A DNA stretch of 64,000 nucleotides from Oasisia sp. SBJ-2009 (GCA_964017155.1 OZ024864.1:34216029-34280028), one strand, 5' to 3'. Numbered from the stretch's first letter, positions 39,023 through 52,180 are shown. Translations and numbers: made by a program. Notes: generated from the sequence alone by a model not told the origin.

Positions 39023-41690
39023 TCCCGTAACGGCGTAAACACTCCCTACTGTTCCGCGAGGAACGTCGAAGCTAAACTGAACAAAAACGTTAATTTAAAC
39101 ATGATAATATTAAGCTGTACTCATCTGCGAAATGTTTGTGCAACGTCTTGCAACTGTTGTCCTTGAATTGTTTCATTCCCTGCGTCGATGAAGATCCATT
39201 AATTCAACTATAAATTATGCGTTGCACGCTCAGGCGTTGTTGGCGAGCTGTTTATGACGTCACATCCTCGTAGTCTCGTGACTCGCAGACGAAGGTGTAT
39301 TCGGACCTTACACAACATCAGTTAAAGCGGATTATTTTTATTTTACTAAAATAATAATATCAAGGCACATAGTCATCAGCTCGGTTTCTGTTATATCATA
39401 TTACTATGAAAATCAGATCCTAAATCGAAAACGAGGTTAGGGGCACCTGGGTCCGTATTCTCGAAGAAAATAAATTCGTACGTCAGAATTTTCGTAAATA
39501 TGGCGGATTTTTACGTAGCTGCGAAAATTCGTAAATTCGTATTCTCGAATGCGTTAAGAATTTTCGCAGCTACGAATTTCGTATCTTACGTACGGAAATC
39601 TCGCGAGGGTTTGTTTGCGTTGCAACGGGCACAATCACAGATTTCTTGGATGTTTTACCGTTTTAGTTCTGCTCACATGCTCTGACAGTGAATGAAAAAA
39701 GGACAACACGGATAATTATCCAAGGAAAACTGGTGATTAGTCAGTGTAGATGCGATGCATAACACAATGATGCTGAGCCACTGAGAAATATTCATGCACA
39801 TAAAATAACAGGCATAACACAAGCGAAGCATTTGATAGGAAAATAAAGAAACAGAACGCAAGCAAGGACACACTCGGGCTGTCAGTGTCAAACAGAATGG
39901 TGAGTTGACAGTCAATGGAATGTCAAGGTTTACAATTGCAGTGATTACGAATTTGCTGCTACCCGAGGACTAACTACGTTAACATAGCTTGCCTACAGGT
40001 TAGTGTGAGTACAGTTATACGATAACACGTTCGTACGTGTGTAATGTCGGTTATCTAAGACTCGGCGACAAATCAACGAAATGCGGGATTTAAATAATAA
40101 GACTAATCACTGAGTCAGTGCCTCAGTGTAATTTGTTACGCCAGGCCCAGGACTAGGACCTAGGGCTAGGTGTCGCATTGTCTGAACAACCGTTCTAGGT
40201 ACACAGGGAAAATTATGACACAGCCTCACAGGTGTGCGTCATGGGGTTTCAACATGACCTTGTAAGTTATATCTTAGAATTTATTAATTTAAAGCAACAT
40301 GTTCGCACTAGAAACTGGTACAAATTCATAAATATAAACTGTGTCAGATGGTATTTTAATGTATGAGACTTACTGTAATATATTGGTAAAGTATAAAGAT
40401 TATCTCAAAGATCAGTAGTCCATATACACTGTACATATATGTTATAGTGATATATAATTATAAAAAAAAAAAAATACACTGTCACTCTAAATAATATAAT
40501 TATAATTACATAAGTACTTTCATGTACAATTTTGCATTGCATGCTGTCAACTATAATATATTCTGTATACTTACAGAACACAGCCCAGCATAATCTACCA
40601 AATACCAAGATGACACACTCAGACTGCAAACTGGTACGAATAACAGGTGAGTTACAATATGTTGTCATTGTGTGATGGTATGTGCATCTTGGCACATACC
40701 CATAATTTGACAGATCACCTAAACCACCCTATCCTACTTATGTATTGGTGCAGTACTGATATATTTAATCAAATAATGCCTTGTATTATGTCTTCTTTTG
40801 TCAGCATGCTGCTTACAACTCAGTTAACATATTGACGGTGTAACAATAAAGACAACTGTTTCTAAGAAATAATTTAAAATAGGTCTCCCAACTGAAAATT
40901 GTCTTTACCCAAAATGTAAGCATAAACAAGCTGTTATATGTTGCACCTGTTTACAACTTGAATATTGCATACCATACAGTTTTCACATGGATGTAATGTA
41001 TTGTCTGTATTTGCTTCTGAGCTCGATTGATGACAATGTGTTACCTTATTCTTATGATTTCAATTACTCATAAAGTTATACTACCCTCCGTGGGGTAGGT
41101 AATATCTATCTAGCCCAAGTCTCATCGATTATTATATGTATCTTAAAACATCACTGCATTGTGTGTGTAAATAATATGATTTTTCTCAGCTATAATATAA
41201 CAAAACAAACTGACTAGAATGGTTTGTATTGATTAACAAGTGAAATATAAATTACTTAAGATGTGTTATATAAATCACATAATATGTATATTTTCAGAGA
41301 GACAATGAATGAGAATGAATGCTGCACCTTGCATTTTAAAATATGCAGATTACAACTGAACTTGCTGCAGCACCAAGATGACACTTTGGCTATAGACCAT
41401 TCTGAAGTTGTCAACAGTTCTACCAGTAATGCACAATGTGTGCTGCACCATGGGGTTTTGCAGCAATGACATCAACATTTTATTACATTTACTTGGTTCT
41501 CCATTGCCTGCAATGTTATCGGTGGATGTGGCATACTTCTTCCCAGTACAGTGTTTTTGGAAATACACTGAAACCTGAACATGCGATGAAAACTAGAAAT
41601 ACTACATGTGTATTGAATTAGTGTGTATAGGAATACTACCGGGTATATTGATTTAGTGTGTCTATTCCTAGCAGTGGTGTTTTTGTTTTC

Positions 41691-41765
41691 GGATAACATG
41701 ACATTATTATAATATTACAGTGTTCATAATGAACACTGTAATATTATAATAATGTCATGTTATCC
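41691..41765. repeat. Perfect palindrome, 37-bp arms with 1-base centre
   Basis: Left arm 41691-41727 and right arm 41729-41765 are exact complements around A41728. It starts GGATAACATGACATTATTAT. It lies inside the 3.8 kb element. Confidence 0.95.
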
Positions 41766-41981
41766 ATAATGTTTATAAAATGTTAATAATGGTATTTGTT
41801 TTATTTTTAAGAAAACAAGGATTTCTAGGATGCACATAAATCACATGTAAAATTATACATATATCTTACGTGAAGAATCTATATCGATCAGTGCTGATCT
41901 GTAAAATATAAGGTCAAAATATATATATTTGTGTGTCACTGTCAGTTGTTTTGGAGAGAAATTAAATGCGATTACTGGCAC

Positions 41982-42223
41982 CCCTTACAACAAATGTCGT
42001 TGAATGGTACTAGGGGTTATTATGGCCAAAGGTATTTGAATGGTATCTGAATGGTTTTTTAATGATGTTTTAGATTCCTTGTACCGTTCAGTGGCATTGA
42101 ATGGTATTTTAAATTACCATAGAGAGTACCGCTGATCCTAAAATATCATTGCATGGTACTGAATGATACTGATTGGTATTCCATGGTAATCAGTGGTATG
42201 CCATTGGTTTTTCTTTGTAAGGG
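41982..42223. mobile_element. MITE with CCCTTACAA ends and ATTGAATGGTA interior
   Basis: Inverted ends CCCTTACAA (41982-41990) and TTTGTAAGGG (42214-42223). The interior repeats TGAATGGTATT-like words in both directions. The right end and interior match the larger array at 53984-54644. Confidence 0.75.
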
Positions 42224-43565
42224 ACCTACAAATGAATAGTTGCACATCACCACATCATGTTCATTTTGTTGACACAAAGTAGGTGTATTTGCATAACTAC
42301 AGTACTGTCATTGTTTGACAAATTATGTTTTAATAAAAAAAAATGCAATACATAAAGACGTGTTGGTACAATATTCGTGGACTTTAAATGAGGTAGTAGT
42401 ACTGATCGAATATCATTTATGCTTTATACCTTCTTGCTGGATAAAACCCCACATATGTCAGATTGGAAAGCTTATCTTTTAACGTACTGGAAATGTTCAT
42501 ATCGTGTAATAATATTTATTTGTTAATCATATATCCAGGATGTTTGATTTTTTTTTATAAAAGTAATGTAATTATATGTTGGAGGATCAATTACGTACAT
42601 GTCCATGCCATTGCATTCACGGGTGCAATACATATGTATTATACAATGGAAAGGTTCATGTGTAGCTAAAATTAATAATAACTATCGAGCACACTCTGCA
42701 AATATTGCGGCGAATTACTAATCGGTCCCGCTTAATGGCTGGTCCCGGTTATTGATATTTTTATTGTGGCTTTTTGCATTGACGCAATGGATCTATGCGG
42801 AATCTGCTTTCAAAGACGGTATTTATGCAATTACGACGGCCAATAAAATAGACACAATAGACACAAGTGTCAATGAAGCATACACTATTTATTAAATGTA
42901 TGTTGGCGATGTTGCAATACAATAATAACTGAGAAATCGATGTCGGAATGAACTAACACAATACTTACGAAAAAGTTACGGGACCTATCTCGATTTCGTA
43001 ACTTACGGTGAAAAATCCGCCATATTTACGAATTTTCTTATCTTAACTGTTTCGAGAATAGCATTTACGAAAATTCGTAACTTACGAAATTTCGACGCCA
43101 TATTTACGAATATTCTTATCTTAACTGTTTCGAGAATAGCATTTACGAAAAATCGTAACTTACGGCAGTTTCGACGCCATATTTACGAAAAAAATGGCGC
43201 TAAGAAATTCGTAAGTCGTTCGAGAATACGGGCCCTGAGCCTTGCCCTTGAGTGACTTGACTTGTAATGAAGAATGCTGTCTTTTGCGCAGTACACCCTC
43301 TTTTGGGGGTAAATGTATACATGTGTTATGATTATGTACATTTAGACAAGTTGTCAGATATAAGTGCTTATCGAACTGTTGTGAAACCACAACGTACAGC
43401 AATTTCAGTGAGCAATGTAAAATGCAAATCCCGTAAAAGACACATATACTGCAGAAAATCGTGTTTACTATCTGCACTACTTAAATCGCTAGAAGATAGT
43501 TATGTCTTATGACCTGATTTTCCAAATATTCATCAGTCGGAAGCTACAACTGTCATCCATCGTTA

Positions 43566-43757
43566 ATACTATCAGCGCTACGTAAATCACCATGTCTATG
43601 ACAGTGACAGTGTGCTCAACTCAACATTAAACCGGACAATTAAAATAAGAAAGCTAATAAGAATAATACAAACTACAAGGCATGTAAGTGGATCACGATG
43701 CATGGCGAGACTCCGCGCGACTGGAGCTGATTGGGGACTGGACATAAGAATAATATT
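43566..43757 (-). repeat. Terminal segment of copy B, inverted relative to copy A
   Basis: Reverse complement of 7559-7766. It follows CATCCATCGTTA as in copy A, then reads the segment in the opposite sense and ends at the edge of homology. Confidence 0.85.
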
Positions 43758-43795
43758 TACTGCCAAACCCTTGCTGCATAACGACATGGCTTATC

Positions 43796-44006
43796 TTGGG
43801 CCGACGTCGGTCAGATGTCGGCTGCATAGGTGCTTATATACTGCCAGTATCGCCAACATCGGAACGATATTGGCCCGATGTCGGCTGCATAGTACGTTCA
43901 GCCAGTATAGCCAACATCGGACCGATATCGGCCCGACATAGGAGAGATAGGCCCGAGATTGCCGAGATGCAGCCGATATCGGGCCAATATAGGTGGCTAT
44001 CTGGGA
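43796..44006. repeat. Short tandem and inverted repeat with CGATATCGGCCCGAT words
   Basis: Two units of about 67 bp share TCGGCTGCATAG, CCAACATCGGA and GGCCCGAT; the right end carries the complement, GATGCAGCCGATATCGGGCC. Possibly a small transposon. Confidence 0.6.
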
Positions 44007-44800
44007 AGGGTCTAGTTGTCTAGTGGCGACTCTAGCGACTAACGTGGATTTGTGGAACCGCCTTTTAGTTTGCCCCATCGTTTACTTACGTTGACCGGAG
44101 AGTTCCGATGGTAAAAATAGATGAACGTTTGGGAAACTCCAGAGCCGTTGTTTGTTGCAAACTTATATTTGATCAAATAACGTATAAAACCACAAAGTGA
44201 GACATGTGGTAGGACGTATGCTAATAAGCAAATATCGGTCATGGTGTACATTGACTTTTCTAAAATGCGTTAAAAATGGGAAATGATGTCAGAATGCAAC
44301 TTTAACTGTCTGTTTTTCGCATTCATGGCGGAAAACACTGCGATCAGTTAGATTATATGCGTGATGTTGTTTACGAGCAGAAGTAACGAACTACGGGCGG
44401 GGGTCGCCGACCTCATTAATATTGCCCGAGTAATGTACGAGGATATTAGCGGGGGTCCGTAAAGTAAAGGCATACAACATTCTATTAAACTGCATAAGAC
44501 GATTTTCAAAAATCAATTGCTCTTTATCTCATGTTGTTTACAAGTTTCTGCTGGTCACGATTTTGGGACATTCGAAGTTTTATTTTAATTGTGCGATAGC
44601 CCACTGGGCCGCGCTGTCCCAGGCTACCCTATAATAGTAGTAGTGCTGAAGATGGTGGTTGTAGTAGTACTAGTAGGATATTATTGTTACGTTGTTGTTA
44701 CACACAATGCTATTATAAAAGTATGTTGCTAATATAAAGGCTTAGTATATATTTCGATCACGATGATTTTCGACACATGCACTCTGGTTTTGTTTTCAAT
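44007..44800. other. Gene-free stretch
   Basis: No exon or element recognised. A short AGTAGTAGT run is near 44636-44645. Confidence 0.5.
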
Positions 44801-44803
44801 ATT

Positions 44804-44926
<123 letters not shown>

Positions 44927-45062
44927 CTATCCATATTATTGAAATATACTTCCCTAGGTTGTTGTTGGTCTCGTTTAACATTACGTTGTATCAGCTTTAC
45001 CTTAATGTTATGTATAATAATGCATTTTAATGAATTACAATATCTTTTAGTTACACATGAGC

Positions 45063-45258
45063 CACTCTTGAGCGCAATGGCTCCTGGGATAGAGCTTCGG
45101 GCTCCCGACTAAGAGAACGCGGGTTCGAATCCTGTGTTGCGGTGTGAAATCAAGGGCAAGTTTTTTCATTTTATATTGTTCCAGTTTTCCCGGAGATCCT
45201 TCCAGGCATCGCTGGCTTTAGCAGTGTACGCTCAACTTTGTTTTTTCTCCAATTTATA

Positions 45259-45309
<51 letters not shown>
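45063..45309 (+). mobile_element. tRNA-headed SINE with (TA)n tail
   Basis: The head (about 45065-45140) has GGCTCCTGGGATAGAGCTTC and a B box GGGTTCGAATCC. The body runs GGTGTGAAATCAAGGGCAAG to GTACGCTCAACTTTG, then TA repeats. A second copy of the body is at 51923-52180. Confidence 0.75.
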
Positions 45310-45311
<2 letters not shown>

Positions 45312-46097
45312 GTAAATGCTGCATAGGGAGACCAGTTGTGCATATACCACCGCGTACGGGACACCGCGGATTTAAGGAGACCGCAGCCGGTCTCCGTAAT
45401 GTTTTGAGGCGTGATTGCGTAACTACTGCATTTTATGTTACGATTCCCTTGCTAGTGGAGATAGTTTAGACATAAAGGAATTAACTTATGCCATTATTCG
45501 GAACTTTATTTTATATTTTGATTGATTTTGAGCACCTTTATTGCAGACCCTTGTATATTTTGAAGTGCCTAAGGCACCGCGTACGGGACTCCGGCAGAAA
45601 AGTGCTTATAGTTTAAAAGTGTTGCTATATATTGATTGAGGGGTTAGTGTTTCGTGTTCAGTGTAATATATGCTTGTTGGATATGTATTAATTTTAATAA
45701 ATATGTAAACACATTAATAAAACAAATATTTGACGGATCTCCAAGCCATACGTCGTACATTTGTTGAATGCGGTCACGTCAATTTTACGACATTCGATAC
45801 ACACACAATGAACTCAATAAGCTAGCATACTTTAACTGATTAATGTTGTATTATAAACGCCGAAGAAGTTATTATTTTCATTTGAGTATTTGTACTTATT
45901 TAATATTGTGTAGCTTAACGATGTCTTAACATGATGTAGCAAATGTCGTAAAGCGGCAGTGAACAACAACAACCTTCGGCTTCGCAAGTAACGAAGTATA
46001 GGTAAGTTCATTGAAAACATTCAGTTTTTAAATTATTTAGGGTTACGTTTATAGAACACATTGCGTGAATTATATAGAAATAACCATCTTTGTTAGA

Positions 46098-48870
46098 TAA
46101 ATAAATAAATAAATAAAATAAACTTATATAGCGCCAAATCTAGCTTAAAAACTATTCAGGGCGCTTTACATGTACATGATAACATGTTCTTAAAACGAAT
46201 TACCCAAATGTATAACTAAAACAAAATTAACTGTATATTATATAAAAGTGCATAAAGACAGACTAATAAAAACATTATAAATAAATAAATAAATAAATAT
46301 AGAAAGGCTAAAAAAAAAAATACACAAGGTCATTTAGGCAGAAGTAATGTTCTCTTCGACGCATTGTCTCTTCATTTAATTATTTATGCATCAGCCAAAG
46401 TATTGGTTAAAATAGAGCGTCTTTAAGGCATTCTTAAAAGAGTTCTCATTGCACAGTTCTCTTATTGAGAACGGTAGTCTGTTCCACAGGTCCGGAGCAG
46501 CTGCGGGGAAACTCGCATCTCCAGCTTTGCAATTTGTTTTAGGTCTTTTAAGCTGTTTGGTTCCCTCTGAGCGAAGTGCTCTGGTTGGCGTGTAGATGCA
46601 AATAAGGTCACGCAAGTACACTGGTCCACGACAGTTGACCGCTCTGTGGACGAGTAACATTATTTTGAAACAGACACGTTCCCGGACCGGAAGCCAATGG
46701 AGTTCCTTCAGCACAGGCGTGATGTTGGAGTATTTTGGTACGCGCATGATCAGTCTAGCGGCAGTATTTTGAAGACGCTGTAGTCTGGCAAAGTTCTTGT
46801 CAACTGTGCCATATAGAAGAGAATTACAATAGTCAAGCCTTGATGTCACGAGTGCGTTGACCACCCTCTCCCTCGTCTGTCTTGGCAAGAACTTGTTAAT
46901 TTGACCGATGTGATGGATGTGGAAATAGCAGCATCGAACAATTTCTGATGTGTTGGCAGACATGTTCATGTGATTGTCCAAGTACACACCAAGGTTTTTC
47001 ACTTTATCAACGGCTTGGATGAGTGCACCACCAACACTGATGCTAAGTTCTTTAATTAATTTCTTTGCGGATACAGGCACAATCGGAAGGAACTCAGTTT
47101 TCTGATCATTTACTTTGAGATAATTTGAGGTGAGCCACTCTCGAATGTCCATTATGCAGTCTTGAAGACGTCGTATAGCTTCGGATAGTGATGTAGGATT
47201 GAGATCAAACGTATGCATCAATTGCAGGTCGTCAGCGTAGTGGTGAAACTTGACGCCGTGTCTTCTGATGACATCGCCGACTGGTTGGACATACAATGAG
47301 AACAGTGCTGGGCCCAGCACGGATCCCTGCGGCACTCCTGTGGTACACGTGTAGTTTTCTGATGTAGCCTGACCAATCACAACCCTCTGTTTGCGGTCCT
47401 GCAGATAGGATGCAACCCACCGTAGGGCGTAACCCTGAATACCATAACGCTTGCTGAGCCGATTGAGTAGTATGGTGTGGTCAATTGTGTCGAAAGCTGA
47501 ACTCAGGTCAAGTAGGACAAGCAGAGTACCTTTCTTGCGATCCAAGGCCGCCCGGATATCGCTGCAGACTCTCAACAAGGCGGTTTCTGTTGAATGTAGT
47601 CTTCGATATGCGGACTGGAATGGTTCGTTCAGGTTTTGTGAATCAAGATGATCAGACAATCGCAGAGCAACGACCTTTTCAATAACCTTGGATAGATGAG
47701 AGAGAGTGCTAACGGGTCGATAGTTACGTAGAATATCACGGTCTAAAGACGGCTTCTTTAATAATGGGTGAACACAGGCCATCTTTAGAGCAGATGGCAT
47801 TGTCCCTTCCTCCAATGACTTATTAGTAATAGCGGCGATGACCGGCACCAATGATGACAGGCACTGCTGAATCTGTTTGCGTGGCAGCGGATCAAGTTCA
47901 CAGGTCTTAGTTAGACCTAACACAAACTTTTCTATTTCTACATCAGATGTGGGGTCGAACGAAACGAGTGGTTCTGTGAAGCATGTTTTCTCTACCAGTG
48001 GTGGGTTTAAAGAGCGCGGCACTTCTAGCTCTGCCCGAATCATTCGCACTTTCTCACTGAAGTGTTGTGCAAACTTGCTACAACCATCTTCAGTGGAGCA
48101 AAATTCTGGGTAGATGGCCTTCTGTTTAGCTCCAAAAGACCTGACAAGCCGGAACATCGACTTGTTGTCAGCTCCCTGCAGTGTGTCCTGGTAGTATTTA
48201 CACTTTGCCTTGGCTATGCAGGCCGTTGACGTATTTCGGGCCTCAACATAGAGCTGGCGGTGAACTTCAAGTTTGGTCGACCTCCAGCGATGCTCACACT
48301 GGCGCTTCTTCTCTCTAGCTTCTTTCACATCGTTGGTGTACCACGGACATGGCCTAGCCCTTCGCCTGAATCTGTTCGTGATTGGGGCGTGTTTTTCAAG
48401 GACCGTCCGGAGAACTGTGTCATAGTCTTTAACCATCTCTTGAGTGTTTTCAAGATGCCTTTGCAGCAGTTGTTGACACTGGTAGGCAATGTCATCCGCG
48501 AAATGTTCACTTTGCAGCTGACGAAAGTCTCTGACAGGAACATTAACAGGGGGCATGGATGGTCTGTGCATTGCTAGCACACAGTCAATGCAGTGGTGAT
48601 CAGCTATTGACATAGGCTTTACTGTAACTGATGCCACTGATTGGTCAACAGCCCGACTGATCACGAGGTCGAGGATGTGTCCGTGTATATGTGTCGGAGT
48701 TTTCACATGTTGAATTAAACCAAATGTATCTAATAGATCAATTAGTTTGTCAGCCTTTGAAGGGTCATCGTAATGGATATTAAAATCACCGACAACTATT
48801 GCTGGCACAACAGAGAGTGTAATGGCATTGAATAACGATGCATGCAATTGTATGCAGTTGAAGCTGAATT
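46098..48870 (-). mobile_element. 5'-truncated CR1/L2-type LINE
   Basis: It holds the ORF at 46391-48847 and a 3' UTR ending GGCGCTATATAAGTTTATTT followed by a TTTA-type tail at 46098-46135. The 5' end breaks inside the endonuclease region at about 48870. The tail resembles those of the SINEs at 26085 and 10755. Confidence 0.85.
46391..48847 (-). CDS. LINE ORF2: endonuclease C-terminal part plus reverse transcriptase
   Basis: An 818-codon uninterrupted frame. Residues 20-23 are GDFN and 82-85 ADHH, late motifs of an apurinic-like endonuclease. The reverse transcriptase shows PLLKKPSLD near 361, LLDLSSAFDTIDH near 445, GVPQGSVLGP near 504 and the catalytic YADD at 537-540. The C-terminal region has LHWLPVRERVCFK, a feature of CR1/L2/Rex1-type elements. 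These enzymes copy element RNA at a nicked target. The N-terminal endonuclease half is missing, so this copy cannot move alone, but no stops have accumulated, which suggests a recent insertion. The ATG at 48847 is just the first in frame and the coding frame continues upstream to the break. Confidence 0.88.
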   Translation of the reverse strand: MHASLFNAITLSVVPAIVVGDFNIHYDDPSKADKLIDLLDTFGLIQHVKTPTHIHGHILDLVISRAVDQSVASVTVKPMSIADHHCIDCVLAMHRPSMPPVNVPVRDFRQLQSEHFADDIAYQCQQLLQRHLENTQEMVKDYDTVLRTVLEKHAPITNRFRRRARPCPWYTNDVKEAREKKRQCEHRWRSTKLEVHRQLYVEARNTSTACIAKAKCKYYQDTLQGADNKSMFRLVRSFGAKQKAIYPEFCSTEDGCSKFAQHFSEKVRMIRAELEVPRSLNPPLVEKTCFTEPLVSFDPTSDVEIEKFVLGLTKTCELDPLPRKQIQQCLSSLVPVIAAITNKSLEEGTMPSALKMACVHPLLKKPSLDRDILRNYRPVSTLSHLSKVIEKVVALRLSDHLDSQNLNEPFQSAYRRLHSTETALLRVCSDIRAALDRKKGTLLVLLDLSSAFDTIDHTILLNRLSKRYGIQGYALRWVASYLQDRKQRVVIGQATSENYTCTTGVPQGSVLGPALFSLYVQPVGDVIRRHGVKFHHYADDLQLMHTFDLNPTSLSEAIRRLQDCIMDIREWLTSNYLKVNDQKTEFLPIVPVSAKKLIKELSISVGGALIQAVDKVKNLGVYLDNHMNMSANTSEIVRCCYFHIHHIGQINKFLPRQTRERVVNALVTSRLDYCNSLLYGTVDKNFARLQRLQNTAARLIMRVPKYSNITPVLKELHWLPVRERVCFKIMLLVHRAVNCRGPVYLRDLICIYTPTRALRSEGTKQLKRPKTNCKAGDASFPAAAPDLWNRLPFSIRELCNENSFKNALKTLYFNQYFG

Positions 48871-51800
48871 ATACTCCTATATTTAGTTAAACTTAAAAGT
48901 AAACAATTGTCAGTTGGAAGATTGCGGTCGCACCTATACTATAGGCTATACTATAGTCCTAGAATGTTGTGATTATAATTACATTTGTATCTAAGCGTAT
49001 GACGATAGATCCTTCGTCGTCGACATTCTTATGCTCATTTTCTGTTTAAGTAATATTACACCTTAAACTTAGTGTAACTTTGTGACCAAAAACCTTGTTT
49101 GATTCAACGAAGTCGAAGGGGTCGAAGGCGAAGCTCATGATTTTATTATATTGAGGTTTTGATCACTGTCACGTGACTGCGGTCGCTAAGACGCAGACTA
49201 CTATGATGGTGGTTGATTGTTAAACCTCTTTTTTATTAAGAACCATACTTTTTGGAACATATGCATGTGATATTGTAGGATGATGGAACTGGAGCACTGT
49301 TGTTATATCAAATTTAGCCTAAACAGATATAATTGAGGTGGACCCCGATATTATTCAAGTGCCGAAGACGTCAGACTTCAGTTTCAATTTTCGGGGCTTT
49401 TCTGTTCGTAGCACAACACATGCCTCCAAACATCTTTGTCGTATTAACAAAACATTGATCACATTTTTGGGATATCTGTGATAAGTTAAACTAATGTCAC
49501 CAGCTAGTGTAAATAATTGTGTCCTGTCTAATGTGTGTAAGTCTGTCTATTTTTTCATTTTATATCACATGAATCAACTGGTGTGAAACTTGACACTAAC
49601 AGGACAGTGTAACAAAATAGGTGTGACTTGTATAGAATTCGAACCCACCTCAATTTTACCTTTATAACTGTTTCTTTGCTAACACTCTATACTTCATTTT
49701 GTTAATTTAATCTGTCAACATAATTCCATGGATGCATATTTATGTTATTTTTTTAATTTTTATAAACAGTGCATCTGAACTTAATTTTCAGGTAAAAAAA
49801 ACATGCGGTCAGCATAAATATATTATAGTTATCACTCAGTCCAAGAGCATGGGATATTACTAGAGTATCCAAGTGAACATACGATTTGCTTATAAAAAGC
49901 TCTTTCTTGTTGTAGCTGAAGCAGCAACATGCCAAAACAACGAGCTATGCTGCTCACAAGATGTCAACAAATGGTATGCATGCCTTATTTTGGTTATTGT
50001 CAATGGTAGAGCATGTTTACAACCATACACATGCACGCACGCATACACATGAATATCTTATAAAATAATACACATGGCTGTGTAAAGTAGTCTGAAATAT
50101 TATTTATATATTTTCCTCATTTTAATGTCTAACTTATTTTGATGCACATGCGCAGATAGTATATTGTTAGATGACTAATGTAACTGTACTTATTTTATTT
50201 CAGATACGAGCAAGCCTTCAATCAAATCAGCAAAAGGCAAATGCACGTTGTCATGCGTCTTGCTAATATGAGATGTTTAACTGATTAACACTAAAATTAC
50301 TATTTAAAAATAATATTTAGTTCCTTTAACTTGATCTATATCAGAAACCATGTCAGTAATTTTTTCTTTTTATATTGATGTTAGCAGTCCAAAATTAGAT
50401 GTTTGTTTCAAATATAATTGGGTTGAAATAACAAAATATGATACCTACTTACTCACACCCAATATAGTCATAGGGTATAAAACAGTCTAGAACATGCATA
50501 ATGCCCCTTAGATACACACTAGTGGGTGCTTTGTATGCTATTTGTGACTGCTGTATCCTAGGATGGCAAAGGTAGTGATGAATTGGCTGGACAGTTTGGA
50601 ATGGGTGTTGCCAGTGGGAGACCTTATACTGGCCAGTGATGCCAATGGTATTTCACTGCTTACAATACTCTCTCAAATAGAGTACAAAGCTAAAATTCAC
50701 CAGACCGATTGGCCTGACAAGTGCCACAGTCAAATCATGAATTAACGAAGTATGGGGCATTCAATGTCAAATCAATAGAAAAGTGTGACATTTACATGAC
50801 CATCTTCGATTTTGATGACATTGTGTATTGGTTTTTATTATCACAAGTCTAGGTTTCCCACACATTGTAGAATTGTCTACTTATTTAGATAATAACATGT
50901 ATACCAAAATTATTAAAACGTATTTTTTATGATTTGACCAGACCTAGCAAAAACATGCAACCTCATATTTCAATGATTTGTTTTTATGTTGAAGCATACA
51001 TATATAGCAAGAATCCGTGAATGTTTTATCGTGCGCAATTGAATAGTGCATGAGTTATGAATTTAAAAAACATTTCTTACGTCACATTAATGCTGACATA
51101 TAGGCAATGAGTACAGTCATTATGCTCTGTTACTATGCAAACGGCAGCTGGCTTACTAATTTTTTTTTTTTATAACCTTTACTATACACTAATTAAAAAT
51201 ACTGATTATCTTACTCTACACATGCTGCCATACTTAATGTACAATATAAACATTACAATGGGTCATAAAACAATACTGGTATACATCGCTCATGTTACTT
51301 ACTGCTTTGGCTTCCACTGCATTTTCATACATTAACCCTATTCTGCTGGATTTTACCTTGAAAAAGGTAATGAGTAATGGTAGCTTTAGCTTCTAGCTGG
51401 TTCTAATCTACCTCTGATTTTGACTATATTCTGAACTGATATATTTGTCCATGATACCTACTGCTCTCAATCAGCATGATGAATCTAATACTGTTATGAA
51501 TATAATACTGTTACTTAAGAATAACCCACACCGTTACAGAGTAGAACAAATGTCCTGCATATCTCTAGTACATAGATTGGATCTTACTGGTTCTCAAGTT
51601 AAGCCTAATTACTATGTTGTGGTCATATTTACCTAAATTTGTGTCCATGTTACCTACTATCTTACATAGTAACCTCATGGTGTCATCTCTTAGCCATGAG
51701 GATTGTCATCCCAGCTTCCGTTGTAGTCATGCCAGCTACATCAGAATGTACTCATTTTTAATATAAATTATGCCTTTGAATTTAGTAGTGAAATGTCCCT

Positions 51801-51922
51801 TTTTTGTATACCAGTACTGTGTTCTGACCTACCGGTATATGCCAAAACATGGGTAACATTTTAAATTTTCTATCTATGTTCGATTTTGATGAATTATTTT
51901 GCTTATATTCATAAGTCAAAGT
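48871..51922. other. Gene-free intergenic stretch
   Basis: AT-rich; only short unsupported ORFs (for example 50563-50745 plus). No repeat family recognised by eye. Confidence 0.45.
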
Positions 51923-52048
51923 GTGTTGCGGTGTGAAATCAAGGGCAAGTTTTTTCATTTTATATTGTTCCAGTTTTCCCGGAGATCCTTCCAGGCATCG
52001 CTGGGTTTAGCAGTGTACGCTCAACTTTGTTTTTTTCTCCAATTCATA

Positions 52049-52123
<75 letters not shown>

Positions 52124-52124
52124 G

Positions 52125-52180
<56 letters not shown>
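51923..52180 (+). mobile_element. Head-truncated copy of the TA-tailed SINE
   Basis: From TGTTGCGGTG onward it matches 45131-45250 almost base for base, then has a long TA tail. The tRNA-like head is absent. Confidence 0.75.

Larger units (their letters stand above)
39449..43235. mobile_element. 3.8 kb non-autonomous inverted-repeat transposon
   Basis: The ends are GGGTCCGTATTCTCGAA (39449-39465) and its complement with one change (43219-43235). The insertion is absent from the matching place in copy A (about 7177). Both ends carry subterminal TTCGTAAATATGGCG motifs; the right end has 2.5 tandem copies of a 78-bp unit at 43021-43200. The interior has no long ORF, so it needs a transposase from elsewhere. 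It contains a nested MITE and a perfect hairpin. No clear target duplication; superfamily not assigned. Confidence 0.85.
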
